DNA of 64,000 nt, taken from Mycobacterium sp. M26 (GTDB lineage Bacteria > Actinomycetota > Actinomycetes > Mycobacteriales > Mycobacteriaceae). The notes beneath the pieces were generated by a model. That model was not told the origin of the DNA and did not search any database. It saw only the letters and a program-made list of their open reading frames with translations. Shown one piece after another: positions 17,041 through 26,178 of this stretch (position 1 is the stretch's first letter; each line of letters begins with the position of its first letter). The DNA lies in NCBI RefSeq assembly GCF_001494595.1, contig NZ_LN929907.1, positions 1,555,468 through 1,619,467 of the forward strand. Reading direction: 5' to 3'. Made by a program: the position numbers and the translations under genes.

Positions 17041-17880
17041 GTGGGTTCAGCCGTCGGAATCTTGGTGGCGCTCTTCCTGATCTTGGGGATCTACTCCCTT
17101 TTCTTCGGTCGTCGTGTCTTCTCTGCCGACGACCGCGATCCGACTAGGTTCGGAACCAAATTCACTAGGAGGGGCGACCTTTGGCGTGGTGCTGTCGAGG
17201 GGCTGCTTCTTGTGTTCGCGGTCGCGGCGATCGCCGGCCGTGGATTCGACCTATTGTCCGCGGTTTTCCTTGGTCTAGTCATAGCTGTGCTGGCGGCTGT
17301 CGCCGGCCTGGTTTCGGGGGCAGGTCGGTTCTTCATTCAGACCGCGTACAGCGTTGTGGGGCTCATCGCCTCCGGAATAGTGCTAGGAGGCTTGTTCCAA
17401 GAGGACGGTCTGTGTTCAAGCGTCGATCCTGCCCTGCGTACTGGAGTCGTCGTGGCGCTAGTCGTCGTCTGGGCGTTGGGCTTGGTGCTTGGAATTCTCA
17501 GCCTCAGGTTGGTGTCGGTTGCCCTCAGCCGGGTGTTCTCCCGTTGGCACGCTGCTTCTGGCCTAGCCCTCTTCGGCGCGTTGGACGTGATCGTCATCGC
17601 TGCGGGACCCGTCGGTCTGGGAGTGGGGGACACAGGGGTCGCCATCATCTTCTGGGGGGTGGCCGGCATCGGCCTGCTAACCGGGGTTATGCCTGAACTG
17701 GTCATGCTGACCTGCGCGCTGGCGCTCGCACTGCTTACGGTCGTCTCGACCTATACCCCGCTGCCGCTCGATTGCAATGGTCCCGGCTCGAGCGTCCCAG
17801 TCGCGATGGTTCTCGGCTACTTTGTTACCGCCGCAATGGTCAGCAGGCTGACTCTTGCCAGACTGCGTCGCGGCTCTTGA
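17041..17880 (+). CDS. polytopic membrane protein, unknown function
   Basis: The 279-residue product has about eight hydrophobic segments spread along its length, beginning with an N-terminal anchor at residues 4-24, and only short loops. One loop after the fourth segment contains a Cys (GLCSSVD) and another near residue 250 contains LDCNGPG; these could pair outside the membrane. The start GTG at 17041 follows GGGGTGAAG. No transporter or enzyme signature was recognised. It is 232 bases from the next plus-strand gene and may or may not belong to the same unit. Confidence 0.78.
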   Translation: MGSAVGILVALFLILGIYSLFFGRRVFSADDRDPTRFGTKFTRRGDLWRGAVEGLLLVFAVAAIAGRGFDLLSAVFLGLVIAVLAAVAGLVSGAGRFFIQTAYSVVGLIASGIVLGGLFQEDGLCSSVDPALRTGVVVALVVVWALGLVLGILSLRLVSVALSRVFSRWHAASGLALFGALDVIVIAAGPVGLGVGDTGVAIIFWGVAGIGLLTGVMPELVMLTCALALALLTVVSTYTPLPLDCNGPGSSVPVAMVLGYFVTAAMVSRLTLARLRRGS

Positions 17881-18112
17881 TTTATCTGTGCTTGCTCAGT
17901 GTCTGTGACTTGGCGTTCGGAGTCGTGTCGGGAGTCGTGCGGCCTAAACGCTTCCAGCTATATCCGGGCCCAGTCCGCTGATCAAGTCCGCAAGAGTCTC
18001 GCGAGTCGAGATTGATTTCGATGTGAACATCATGTGCCGACGCTAAAGTTGCGATCGCCTACCGCATTGGTTGTCTACGCGAATGCCCTCGAACGACATT
18101 AGGAGATGAACG

Positions 18113-18550
18113 ATGAGTGCAGAATTGGCGGCTGCGACGCGCAACAAGGTGCAGCAGTACCTCACGCGCAACTTCAGCAACGTCAATATCGACGAACACG
18201 GTGACTTCTCGCTTCGTCAGGGGTCGGCGCGAATCTTCGTGAGGGTGGTCGCAAGGGAGGGTGTCGACTGGACCCACGTGTCGCTGTGGGCGCCGATCCT
18301 TCTCCAGGTAAAAGAGACGCCTGAGGTCTTCGAATACATTGCGCTCCATGCCGATGACTACATCTTCGGACACCTCCACGCCCTGCGGGTTGACGGTGGG
18401 CTCGCGATCGGGCTCACCCACAATTTGCTTGGTGACTACCTTGACGAAGACGAATTGGGCCGTGCAGTTGGAGGGATTCTCGGGGTCGCCGATGAGATCG
18501 ACGACGAATTAAAAACGCAGTTCGGCGGTTCCCGCTTCCACGAGGATTAG
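18113..18550 (+). CDS. YbjN / type III secretion chaperone-fold protein
   Basis: The 145-residue product has the alpha/beta arrangement of the YbjN and CesT-like chaperone superfamily: an N-terminal helix, strands with the pattern FSLRQGSARIFVRV and WTHVSLWAPILLQV, and a C-terminal acidic helix beginning DEIDDEL. Such proteins bind unfolded or partner proteins. AGGAG lies 7 bases before the ATG. Its stop is 3 bases before the start of the Clp-like ATPase gene, so it is very probably an adaptor or chaperone for that ATPase. The family assignment is by fold pattern and is moderately secure. Confidence 0.8.
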   Translation: MSAELAAATRNKVQQYLTRNFSNVNIDEHGDFSLRQGSARIFVRVVAREGVDWTHVSLWAPILLQVKETPEVFEYIALHADDYIFGHLHALRVDGGLAIGLTHNLLGDYLDEDELGRAVGGILGVADEIDDELKTQFGGSRFHED

Positions 18551-18553
18551 TCG

Positions 18554-20596
18554 ATGCTGGCGGCGAGTGAAGTCGACTACCTGATCGAAGCCACCCGATC
18601 GTGTGTTAAGCGCTTCGGCGGCCCCGGTCCGACTTTCGCACATCTCGCTTATGTGCTCAGCGATAAATGGAAGAAGCAGTTCGCAGAGGTGTTCGGCGAT
18701 GATGGGTCGGGAAGCGTCCTGTTGCTCTTGAATCGCAGCCAGTTCGTCGGCAACGAATCTGATGTCCGAGAGTTACTGGCCGGCAGCCCTGACGAGAAGG
18801 CTGTACTTGCCGAGTTGCATCGCCGACTGCTTGATCAGATTCAGTCGGTGGCGATGGCTGCGACGGCTGAGCAACAAGGTGTTGAATTGACGCGGCCAAA
18901 GGCTTCCGTCGATCCCACCCCGTCAGCCGATCCTGGAAACGAATGGCCCCAGCGAACAAGGCGCTTTGTCGAATTGGTGCCATCTCGCATCGATCTGATC
19001 GAGCGGGACGCGTCCATCGCGCAACTGGCAAGCATCCTGGGCCGCACTCGCCGCCGCATTCCAGTGATCACCGGCCTACCAGGCAGTGGCCGAACAGCTC
19101 TGCTTGGTGGTCTCGCCACTGCGATGACGTCGAATGTTAACCCGGTGCCCGTCTACCGAGTCGACCCAGACACACTGGTCGCAGATACTGGATCGCTTGT
19201 GCGCATCTTCGAAGACTGCGAATCTCCAGCAGTTCTCGTCATCGACGACATCGACCGCATTGCTGCATTGGACAGTGCACATCCAGAGTTTGGAGTGTTG
19301 CGTGCGTTGAGCAGCGTTCTGTCGCACCCCCATGCTAGATCGGTGCTGGTCTGCAACAGTCGCTACTATCGTCGTTTCGAGATGCATGCGGAGAGCCTTG
19401 TCGACAAGCTTGTGCAGGTCCGCGTAGATGCCCTCACACCACAGGCCTTGGAAGTCGTCCTTGACCGTGCAGTGAAGACGATCGAGGACCACCATGGTGT
19501 CAGCATCTCTGTTGGATTGAGACGACTTGCACTCCAGCCGGCTCGACCCAACGAGCGAACTGCCCACCCTGGGCTCGCGATTGACCGAGTGGACGCGGCG
19601 GCGAGCCGGTGTCGCGTCCTTGGGGACACCAGAGCTGACGTCGAACACCTTGCTGGATTTGCGACCGACGATGTAACAAGCAGTGACACAAAGGATTTGT
19701 GCTCACGTTTGGGCGCTCGCGTACTTGGCCAACCGACTGCGATTCAAGCGGTAGCGGCGCGTCTTGCGCTCACTCTCGCTCGCCTAGATCTGCGGCCTGA
19801 GCGCCCCGACGGGGTGTTTCTCTTTGTCGGACCAACCGGCGTTGGCAAGACGGAGCTGGCGCGGGGGATCGCTGCAGCCCTGTTCGGCAGCGAGGATCGG
19901 CTGATCCGTTTGGACATGAGCGAGTATGCACACGACTGGGCGGTAAGCCGCCTTGTTGGGCCGATGCCGGGCTTCGTTGGATCCACCGAGCCCGAGACGT
20001 GGCTCACCACCCGTGTTGCGCAGATGCCCGAATGTGTTGTCCTCCTTGATGAGATAGAGAAGGCGCACCCGACTGTATGGAACACCTTTCTCCAGGTGTT
20101 CGACGCAGGTCGCCTGACAGACTCACGCGGCACGACGGCGGACTTCTCGTCGACCGTGATCGTCATGACGTCGAATCTCGGCGCCAGTGCGGCCGGTGCT
20201 CCAGCGCTAGGTTTCGGCAGCCAGTCCGGTGATCGTGATCGCGCGCGTGAGCGAATCACTCGGACTGTCAGGGAGGCGATGGCGCCAGAACTGTTGAATC
20301 GGGTCGACGAGTTGATCGTGTTCGATGCGTTGAGCATGGCTGCGATTACCGATATCGCGGCTGTCGAACTAGCGCGTGTTCAGGAGAGGCTCGCCGAGCT
20401 TGGCTGGATCGTCCGCTACAACCGCGATGTCGTCGAACACTTGGCGTCCAGCGGTTACGACCCCGCTTATGGTGCCCGTCACCTGCACCGCAACATCGAG
20501 CGGGTCTTCCTCAGTCTGCTTGCGCGGTCGGACAGCCGTAGTGTCGTGGTCACGGCTTCTGATGGTGAACTGGAGGTCTCGCCAGCGTGTGAGTGA
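18554..20596 (+). CDS. Clp-like protein with two AAA+ domains
   Basis: The 680-residue product has a helical N-terminal region (about residues 1-130) reminiscent of a Clp_N domain, then a first AAA domain with Walker A GLPGSGRTAL near residue 174 and Walker-B-like VLVIDDIDRI, and a second AAA+ domain with Walker A GPTGVGKTEL near residue 426, Walker B VLLDEIEKAHP near residue 497 and sensor TSNLG. It lacks the ClpB middle coiled coil and is about 170-200 residues shorter than ClpA/ClpB; the first Walker A has Arg in place of Lys, so the first domain may not hydrolyse ATP. It is the second Clp-like ATPase of the island. Coupling to the YbjN-fold gene upstream and a membrane kinase-like gene downstream suggests a membrane-signalled remodelling machine. 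Confidence 0.88.
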   Translation: MLAASEVDYLIEATRSCVKRFGGPGPTFAHLAYVLSDKWKKQFAEVFGDDGSGSVLLLLNRSQFVGNESDVRELLAGSPDEKAVLAELHRRLLDQIQSVAMAATAEQQGVELTRPKASVDPTPSADPGNEWPQRTRRFVELVPSRIDLIERDASIAQLASILGRTRRRIPVITGLPGSGRTALLGGLATAMTSNVNPVPVYRVDPDTLVADTGSLVRIFEDCESPAVLVIDDIDRIAALDSAHPEFGVLRALSSVLSHPHARSVLVCNSRYYRRFEMHAESLVDKLVQVRVDALTPQALEVVLDRAVKTIEDHHGVSISVGLRRLALQPARPNERTAHPGLAIDRVDAAASRCRVLGDTRADVEHLAGFATDDVTSSDTKDLCSRLGARVLGQPTAIQAVAARLALTLARLDLRPERPDGVFLFVGPTGVGKTELARGIAAALFGSEDRLIRLDMSEYAHDWAVSRLVGPMPGFVGSTEPETWLTTRVAQMPECVVLLDEIEKAHPTVWNTFLQVFDAGRLTDSRGTTADFSSTVIVMTSNLGASAAGAPALGFGSQSGDRDRARERITRTVREAMAPELLNRVDELIVFDALSMAAITDIAAVELARVQERLAELGWIVRYNRDVVEHLASSGYDPAYGARHLHRNIERVFLSLLARSDSRSVVVTASDGELEVSPACE

Positions 20597-20599
20597 TCG

Positions 20600-22048
20600 A
20601 TGAGGCGATGGCTTCGGACCTACATCAGGTCAGCCCAGACCAGGCGCAATCAGGACCTCGTTCATTGGTGGACGCTGCCCGATGACGAGAACCGGACGAG
20701 GTCGCGTTGGCTGCAGCCGTTGGCAGACATGCTTGCACCTGCTCCCTTCAGTGAGTGGCACCGCCGCATTGCCAACTACCGAGTCGTGCATTACGACGGT
20801 GTGCGGCCGCCGCTATCGAGAGCTATCTGCCTTATTGCGATCGCACTCGCGTTGGTGATGGCCGACATCCCTTGGTGGGGGTGGTTTTTGCTGGTTCCCG
20901 CCGTAGTTCAGTTCATTCTTGACGTGTCCCTGCACAACTACGCTCTGCCGGATGCCGGGGATCCACGCTCTGTCCTGTCGCGGTGGATCGTGGAAGCTGC
21001 TCGCGAGAATCGTCACACCATGGCACTGAATGCCGGCGGCCTTGCCGCCGTCCTGGCCTGTCCGTTGAATCTCGTCGCAGTGTGCTTTGTTGCTTCGGCC
21101 GAGACGGCGGGGTGGGTGAAGATCGCCGGCCTCGCGGCCGGGGTTCTGTACCTGAATTCATGTTTGTCGCAGGGATTTCTAGATCCACCGTATTACTCCG
21201 AGACAAGCACAATGCCACCCGCGATGCACTGGCTGCGGCCCCTTGCGTCGCTTATTGCTTTGGTTGGTGTTCTTGCTGTCGTGGCGGTGAGTATCTGTGT
21301 GAATCGGTGGGAAAGCGACATTGCGCCTGTAGCGATGTTGACCGCAGGATTGACGCTCCTTGCGGGAGCTACCGTTCGTGACCACGACCGTGTCGTGGCG
21401 GCAGCTGCTCACGTCGGTCGCGAAGCTGTGCTCGCAGGAAGACGGGAGCTCGGACGCGTTGTGCACGACGACCTTAACGATGCGAAGGTTGCTGCCGAAC
21501 GGGCGAGCGTGTTGCCGGGAGTCGACGTGCGCGATCGAACCGAACTACAGGCGTTGTCAGCCTTCTTAACTCACTTCAGCACTCGGGTCGAGCTCACCGC
21601 CGGACTTCGTATCGATCTTCGCAACCTCGTCGAACAGATCGCGTCACCCTACGGGCTGGGACCGTCGAGTATCCGCTGTGACATCCGTTGGGACACGGCT
21701 GCGATGCGCAGCGAGGACCATCAAATCGCGGTTCGGATGGCGACCGCACTCGTCCTCAATGCAGTGCAACAGCTGGCTGAGGAGCGGCATTCGGATATCC
21801 CGAAAGCGATTGTGCTGGAATGTTTCACCTCTGGATCGGGTCATCGGTTGCGCTATCACGTCGCAGTCTCGGAACAGCTACCGCTGATACCTGTGGATGA
21901 GTGGTGTCTGCGGGGTGACACGCTGGCCGCACTGCGGGATTGGTTGCACGACGACTACAACGGGGATCTTGTTCAGGAGAGTCACGGCGCCGACGGCAAG
22001 CGGATTGTCGCATCCTGGCACGATCGGTACCAAGGTGAGCGCGCCTAA
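20600..22048 (+). CDS. membrane histidine-kinase-like protein without an adjacent response regulator
   Basis: The 482-residue product has an N-terminal cytoplasmic motif (VHWWTLPDDE) and about six hydrophobic segments between residues 70 and 260, then a dimerisation/phosphoacceptor-like helix RELGRVVHDDLND with candidate phospho-His at H289. The C-terminal part has an N-box-like stretch (ALVLNAVQQL), but glycine-rich ATP-binding boxes are not obvious, so it is a divergent HisKA_3-type kinase or a pseudo-kinase. It is a close paralog of the product at 26179-27651. It starts 3 bases after the Clp-like gene and has no adjacent response regulator. Confidence 0.78.
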   Translation: MRRWLRTYIRSAQTRRNQDLVHWWTLPDDENRTRSRWLQPLADMLAPAPFSEWHRRIANYRVVHYDGVRPPLSRAICLIAIALALVMADIPWWGWFLLVPAVVQFILDVSLHNYALPDAGDPRSVLSRWIVEAARENRHTMALNAGGLAAVLACPLNLVAVCFVASAETAGWVKIAGLAAGVLYLNSCLSQGFLDPPYYSETSTMPPAMHWLRPLASLIALVGVLAVVAVSICVNRWESDIAPVAMLTAGLTLLAGATVRDHDRVVAAAAHVGREAVLAGRRELGRVVHDDLNDAKVAAERASVLPGVDVRDRTELQALSAFLTHFSTRVELTAGLRIDLRNLVEQIASPYGLGPSSIRCDIRWDTAAMRSEDHQIAVRMATALVLNAVQQLAEERHSDIPKAIVLECFTSGSGHRLRYHVAVSEQLPLIPVDEWCLRGDTLAALRDWLHDDYNGDLVQESHGADGKRIVASWHDRYQGERA

Positions 22049-22447
22049 GTGAGTGCAGCTACGCGGTTGCCGTGCCGACCGATGTGATGTCACAAGCTGT
22101 CGAGTAGCGCCTCCCGCCGGGCGGATGTTCCATCGAGTGGATGCTGTGTTGTCCATTTGTGAAGTCCAGCCTGAACCACATTGAGGCGGTTGATGACATC
22201 GGCAGGTCCAGTTGGGTAGCCAGTGTCTTCCGTGGATTGTCCTCTGGCCGGGGTTGTTTCGGAATCCTGGGTTGATTGACTTTCCGATTGCCCCGAAGCA
22301 ATCGGAGAGACTCTCCACGCGATTATGTTTTGGATCCGAGAAGCGAGCGAACGCGGGCGCAGGGTCCCGCCACAAGTGGTCGGATCCTAAACGATCGTTG
22401 GCGGGTGTTCGGCGACCGCAAGTCAGTGTGGATTCCGAAGGAGCCAG
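22049..22447. other. intergenic region without a recognised gene
   Basis: These 399 bases lie between the kinase-like gene and the next plus-strand gene. Open frames on both strands are short, with no good starts or family resemblance. GGAGCCAG just before 22448 is the ribosome-binding site of the next gene. No RNA structure or repeat was recognised; it presumably contains the promoter for the downstream pair. Confidence 0.4.
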
Positions 22448-22864
22448 ATGGATCAATTTGATGACAGTCTACTTGTCGATGCTGGTCTTTCGGGCTTGTC
22501 CGAGCCTGACAAGGCTAGTCTGCTCCATCATCTGTGGGAGGAACTCTCCCTTCGGGTGGGCGCGAAGCTCAGCGAAGGGTTGACGACGAGTCAGCTTGAT
22601 GAGTTCAGCGCGATCGTTGACCGCGACTACGAACGCATCGTTTGCTGGCTTGAGTTGCATGCTGCCGACTTCATCAACGATCCCGTCTACGAGCGACTCG
22701 CGAGGGAATCGGCGGGCAAGGAGCACGCCGAGATCGTGTGTCAGTACGTCGCTACTAAGTGGCTGGAGATCAATGCGCCCGATTACCGAACAACTGTGGC
22801 CGACGTCCTTGCTGAGTTGAAGGCTGAGCTACAGATGGTAGCCGGTCGGCTACTCGGGAACTAG
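22448..22864 (+). CDS. small helical protein (DUF5663-like)
   Basis: The 138-residue product begins MDQFDD and continues with a helical pattern (LSGLSEPDK, LHHLWEELSLRVG, LSEGLTTSQLDEF) that resembles the DUF5663 family, a short helical module of unknown function. The second half is also helical and acidic. It has no transmembrane segment or catalytic motif. GGAG is 6 bases upstream of the ATG. It precedes the STAND NTPase by 181 bases and may encode its partner, but the gap leaves that open. Confidence 0.7.
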   Translation: MDQFDDSLLVDAGLSGLSEPDKASLLHHLWEELSLRVGAKLSEGLTTSQLDEFSAIVDRDYERIVCWLELHAADFINDPVYERLARESAGKEHAEIVCQYVATKWLEINAPDYRTTVADVLAELKAELQMVAGRLLGN

Positions 22865-23045
22865 CAGAAGGGGGTATGGCGCGACGCTTGCCTGGCTCAT
22901 CGAAGCAACCGGCATGACTACCCTACGGTGGTCAATCTCCCCAATCCGTACGCGTGGTAGTGAGACGATCTGTCGTCAGGACTGTCGCCGAACTGATGCA
23001 TTCGCGAGGATTTCTGTGTGCAGCCGGGAGAGGAGGGCGTGAGTA

Positions 23046-25694
23046 GTGACTCAGAGCGCGGGTTATGGCAGTGGACGCAGGAAGCGAAAAAAGCCGCTGG
23101 CGCTGTCACAATTCTTCACCGACCGCCAGAGTGAGAGCGAAGCCTTCGCTCAGAGTCTACAGGCACGAGACCTCGACCTGATGCATGACTCGATACGCGA
23201 CGATGTTTTCGACAATGTGTTGCTGTACTACGGTTTCGGTGGTCTAGGAAAGACTCAACTGTCGCTTGGACTCGAGAACTGGATTCGCGCGGACTCCGAG
23301 GATAGTGAAGGCCCAGCACCAGCTCACTGGGGGAACGTCCCGCCCTTAGATCGGCCGATCGTGACTGCGCGGTGGGATCTCAATGACTCCGGCGGTAACC
23401 TCGATCCGCTCACCTTGCTGCTCTCTGTCCGCGCCAGTTTGCACCGCGAGGCTGGTAAAGAACTACCTCGGAAGATGTGGCGTGCGTTTGACATCGCTTT
23501 CGCTGCTTATGCTGCACAGGTCCGGCCGGGCCAAGATTTGCCCACTGACGTGTCGGGTTCTGGCTATGCTAATGACTTGCCAAAGATGATGGCCGAGTTG
23601 GCGATCGAGGCGAGTGTAGGATTCGGCGCCGGGGTAGGTGCACAAGGAATTCGCGATCTGGCGGTCGGGATCGCGCGCCGTGTTCGGGCCAAGAAGACAC
23701 TCACCTCCTATCCAGATCTTGCCGAGACGTTGGAAGCGTGCTTGGCGGCTGAGCCTGGAAGCGTGCAACCGGACCTTGCGGGTGACCTTCTTTTCTTGAT
23801 CGACCTTGCGATCAAGGAGACTGAGCCGGCCCGGCGCCCATTGCTCGTCATCTTTGTCGACCACGTCGAACGTGTTCAGACTATCGGCAATACAAGGGCG
23901 GGGGAGCGACTCCTCAATCAATTGATCGCCGCACTGCCACATGCGCTCTTCGTAATGACAGGGCGCAATGAACTTGACTGGTATCGGCCAGAGAGGACAA
24001 GCCTTGCTTTCACGGGTGCTTCTACCTGGCCATGTCTGGTGCCGGACCGCGAGACGAATCCGCGACCTCATCTGCTGGAGACCCTCTCGAGAGACGATGC
24101 CAGACAGTGGATTCAACGACAGGCAGAAGCCTCTTCTTTGCCGTTCGCAGCCGGTCTGGTCGAGAACCTTGTCGAGCTGACCGGCTGCTGGCCGGTACAC
24201 ATCGACGCCGTTTTTGAGTTGGCCCGAGTCAAATCCGCGGGCAGCGCGTCTGTGCTTACTCGCGAAGATCTTTCAGGTTCTTTCGAAGATGTCGTTCAGC
24301 GTCTACTCGAGGATCTGCCGGCAGACGAAAGGTCTGCGCTGCAGGCGGCCAGCTTGCTTCCATACTTTGATGTCGAGTTTGTGCACAGCGTCACTGGTGA
24401 GGATGTCACCCGTGGCGCCATCCAACGGCTGATACGCCGAGCGGTAGTACTCGATAATCATGGCAATGACTACCCATACCGTGTCCACGACGAGATTCGC
24501 AGAGCAGTCCGTGCTGCTGGACCGTTCATCGACGGGGGATGGACCGCGGAGGATTGGAAGCAGCGGGCCGAATTGGCGCTCGCTCACGCGTTGGGTGTTG
24601 CCCGGCAGGCGCGGAGCGACTCAGATGACCAGGTGAACCTCTCGGCGGTAGGTTTGGCCATCACACTCGCAGCCGAGTTTGGTGTGAGCGTCCCCGATGC
24701 GGTCGACCCGACCATCGACGGGCTGATAGCGGCCCGCCGAAACGCCCCTTCAAATGCCCGCTTGCTGCCGTTGATTCCATCAAGCGATAGCGTCAGATTC
24801 GAGGACGTAAAGGCGTTGGTTCAGCTCATCGAAGTTGTTTCGATGCCGGGCGCAGCGTCGGCTGCCGTCGATGAGTTGGCGGGTATCGCGACCAAATCCG
24901 TCCTTGTCGAGAACGACGCGTTGGTGTGGCGGGCTTACCGGCTGCGCGACTGTGAGCGCTACACAGAAGCCGCGGACCAGCTTGCCGCGCTGCGAGACCA
25001 TGCCTCCGATCGGGAGATTCCTTATCGGCGTCGACTGTATTCGCGCCAGGTCGGCGTGACCTACTCGATCGCTCGGCGATTCCGCGATGCCGAAGCCGTC
25101 ATGTCAAGTATGGACGCCGACCAGATGAGAACCAACCGGTTGACGGATCGAATGGTACACGGCTACCTCGACGACGAGTACTTCGACAACCTTCGGTCGC
25201 GAATACCCAAGGTGAACCCTCGGTATGGGCTGGAACTCGCCGGAGCATTGCATAGGAACCTCGCTCGGAGTGGGCGTCTCGACAGGGACGCCGCCGGAGA
25301 GTTCCTCGGTCGGGCTGCACTGATGGGCCATTCGGCGGCACAACGGACAACCCTTGTCGCGTGCGCACTCCATGACTTGGCCGCCGGAAGGTATTTCAGT
25401 CCCCGCGATTGGCCGATCTTTGATTCTGCGCTGAACAAGGCCAGTATTGGCGAGATTCTGGCCTTCAGAGCGCTTCGAGATGGTATCGACGATGAGTTCA
25501 CCAATTGGTGGGAGAGCGCCCGCGAGAGAGAGTTTCGCGGACGATCGTGGATTCCAGTAGAGATGTTGCTCGACTACCTTGGCTACTCCTTTCCGCCCGT
25601 CGACACCCAGTGGCTGGAGCCAGTTGAAGCTGTACGCGAGAGATGGGTCGGCCACTACCTCAGACTGCTTGGGCGCGAATCGTATCGTCAGTGA
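23046..25694 (+). CDS. large STAND-type NTPase with helical-repeat C-terminus
   Basis: The 882-residue protein has Walker A GFGGLGKTQ near residue 65, Walker B LLVIFVDHVER near residue 268 and a downstream winged-helix-like segment (residues about 410-510, ending in a VHDEIRRAV motif typical of NB-ARC/STAND proteins). The last about 350 residues are helical repeats, probably TPR-like, that would sense a ligand or a partner. STAND NTPases act as switches that oligomerise when triggered, often in bacterial defence and programmed-death systems. No fused effector domain (protease, nuclease, TIR or similar) is visible. The start GTG at 23046 lies 9 bases after AGGAGG. A separate effector might be encoded by a neighbour. 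Confidence 0.88.
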   Translation: MTQSAGYGSGRRKRKKPLALSQFFTDRQSESEAFAQSLQARDLDLMHDSIRDDVFDNVLLYYGFGGLGKTQLSLGLENWIRADSEDSEGPAPAHWGNVPPLDRPIVTARWDLNDSGGNLDPLTLLLSVRASLHREAGKELPRKMWRAFDIAFAAYAAQVRPGQDLPTDVSGSGYANDLPKMMAELAIEASVGFGAGVGAQGIRDLAVGIARRVRAKKTLTSYPDLAETLEACLAAEPGSVQPDLAGDLLFLIDLAIKETEPARRPLLVIFVDHVERVQTIGNTRAGERLLNQLIAALPHALFVMTGRNELDWYRPERTSLAFTGASTWPCLVPDRETNPRPHLLETLSRDDARQWIQRQAEASSLPFAAGLVENLVELTGCWPVHIDAVFELARVKSAGSASVLTREDLSGSFEDVVQRLLEDLPADERSALQAASLLPYFDVEFVHSVTGEDVTRGAIQRLIRRAVVLDNHGNDYPYRVHDEIRRAVRAAGPFIDGGWTAEDWKQRAELALAHALGVARQARSDSDDQVNLSAVGLAITLAAEFGVSVPDAVDPTIDGLIAARRNAPSNARLLPLIPSSDSVRFEDVKALVQLIEVVSMPGAASAAVDELAGIATKSVLVENDALVWRAYRLRDCERYTEAADQLAALRDHASDREIPYRRRLYSRQVGVTYSIARRFRDAEAVMSSMDADQMRTNRLTDRMVHGYLDDEYFDNLRSRIPKVNPRYGLELAGALHRNLARSGRLDRDAAGEFLGRAALMGHSAAQRTTLVACALHDLAAGRYFSPRDWPIFDSALNKASIGEILAFRALRDGIDDEFTNWWESAREREFRGRSWIPVEMLLDYLGYSFPPVDTQWLEPVEAVRERWVGHYLRLLGRESYRQ

Positions 25695-25717
25695 ACTTCC
25701 GCCAAGATGGACCGTTG

Positions 25718-26044
25718 CTAGAGCTCGTCTACTTCCACTAGACCGTCTTGGATTGCTCGGATCACCAAGGCGGCCTTGGTGGGTGCCGGGCGGCCGACTT
25801 CAGCGTACTTCCGACGGATCCGCTGTAAGTGAGTCCGGACGGTGCTAGCCGTGATGTAGAGCGTCTGGCCAGTTGCCGACTTGCTCTCATGTTTGAGCCA
25901 ATGCTTCAGCACTTCGATTTCCCTGGGGCTTAGAGCTGGTCGGCGTAAAGGATCTTGTTTGGCTCGTGATGAGCAAGTGCATGCAACCGGCGGACGCTTG
26001 CAGTTGATCGTCCGCTTGAGGGGTTCGGGGTGAGCGTGCTGCAT
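25718..26044 (-). CDS. LuxR-type helix-turn-helix regulator
   Basis: The 108-residue product has a poorly structured, Cys- and Arg-containing N-terminus and a C-terminal LuxR/NarL-type DNA-binding domain: LSPREIEVLKHW followed by a recognition helix with ITASTVRTHLQRIRRKY. No receiver or ligand-binding domain is attached, so it is a stand-alone regulator. It is divergent from the histidine kinase at 26179, with about 135 bases between the two starts, and is probably controlled with it or controls it. An opposing longer minus-strand frame covers part of the region but does not look coding. Confidence 0.82.
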   Translation of the reverse strand: MQHAHPEPLKRTINCKRPPVACTCSSRAKQDPLRRPALSPREIEVLKHWLKHESKSATGQTLYITASTVRTHLQRIRRKYAEVGRPAPTKAALVIRAIQDGLVEVDEL

Positions 26045-26178
26045 GGAGTAAGAGATACCGGTGTCGTACGGTCAGTCATTGCGTGTAGGCAATGGCATAC
26101 CGGGCTCGCAGCCGATAGTTGCTGCATCCGATGTGATTGTGCTGGGACGGGGTGATCGGACTGAGCGAGTTGGTTCTG

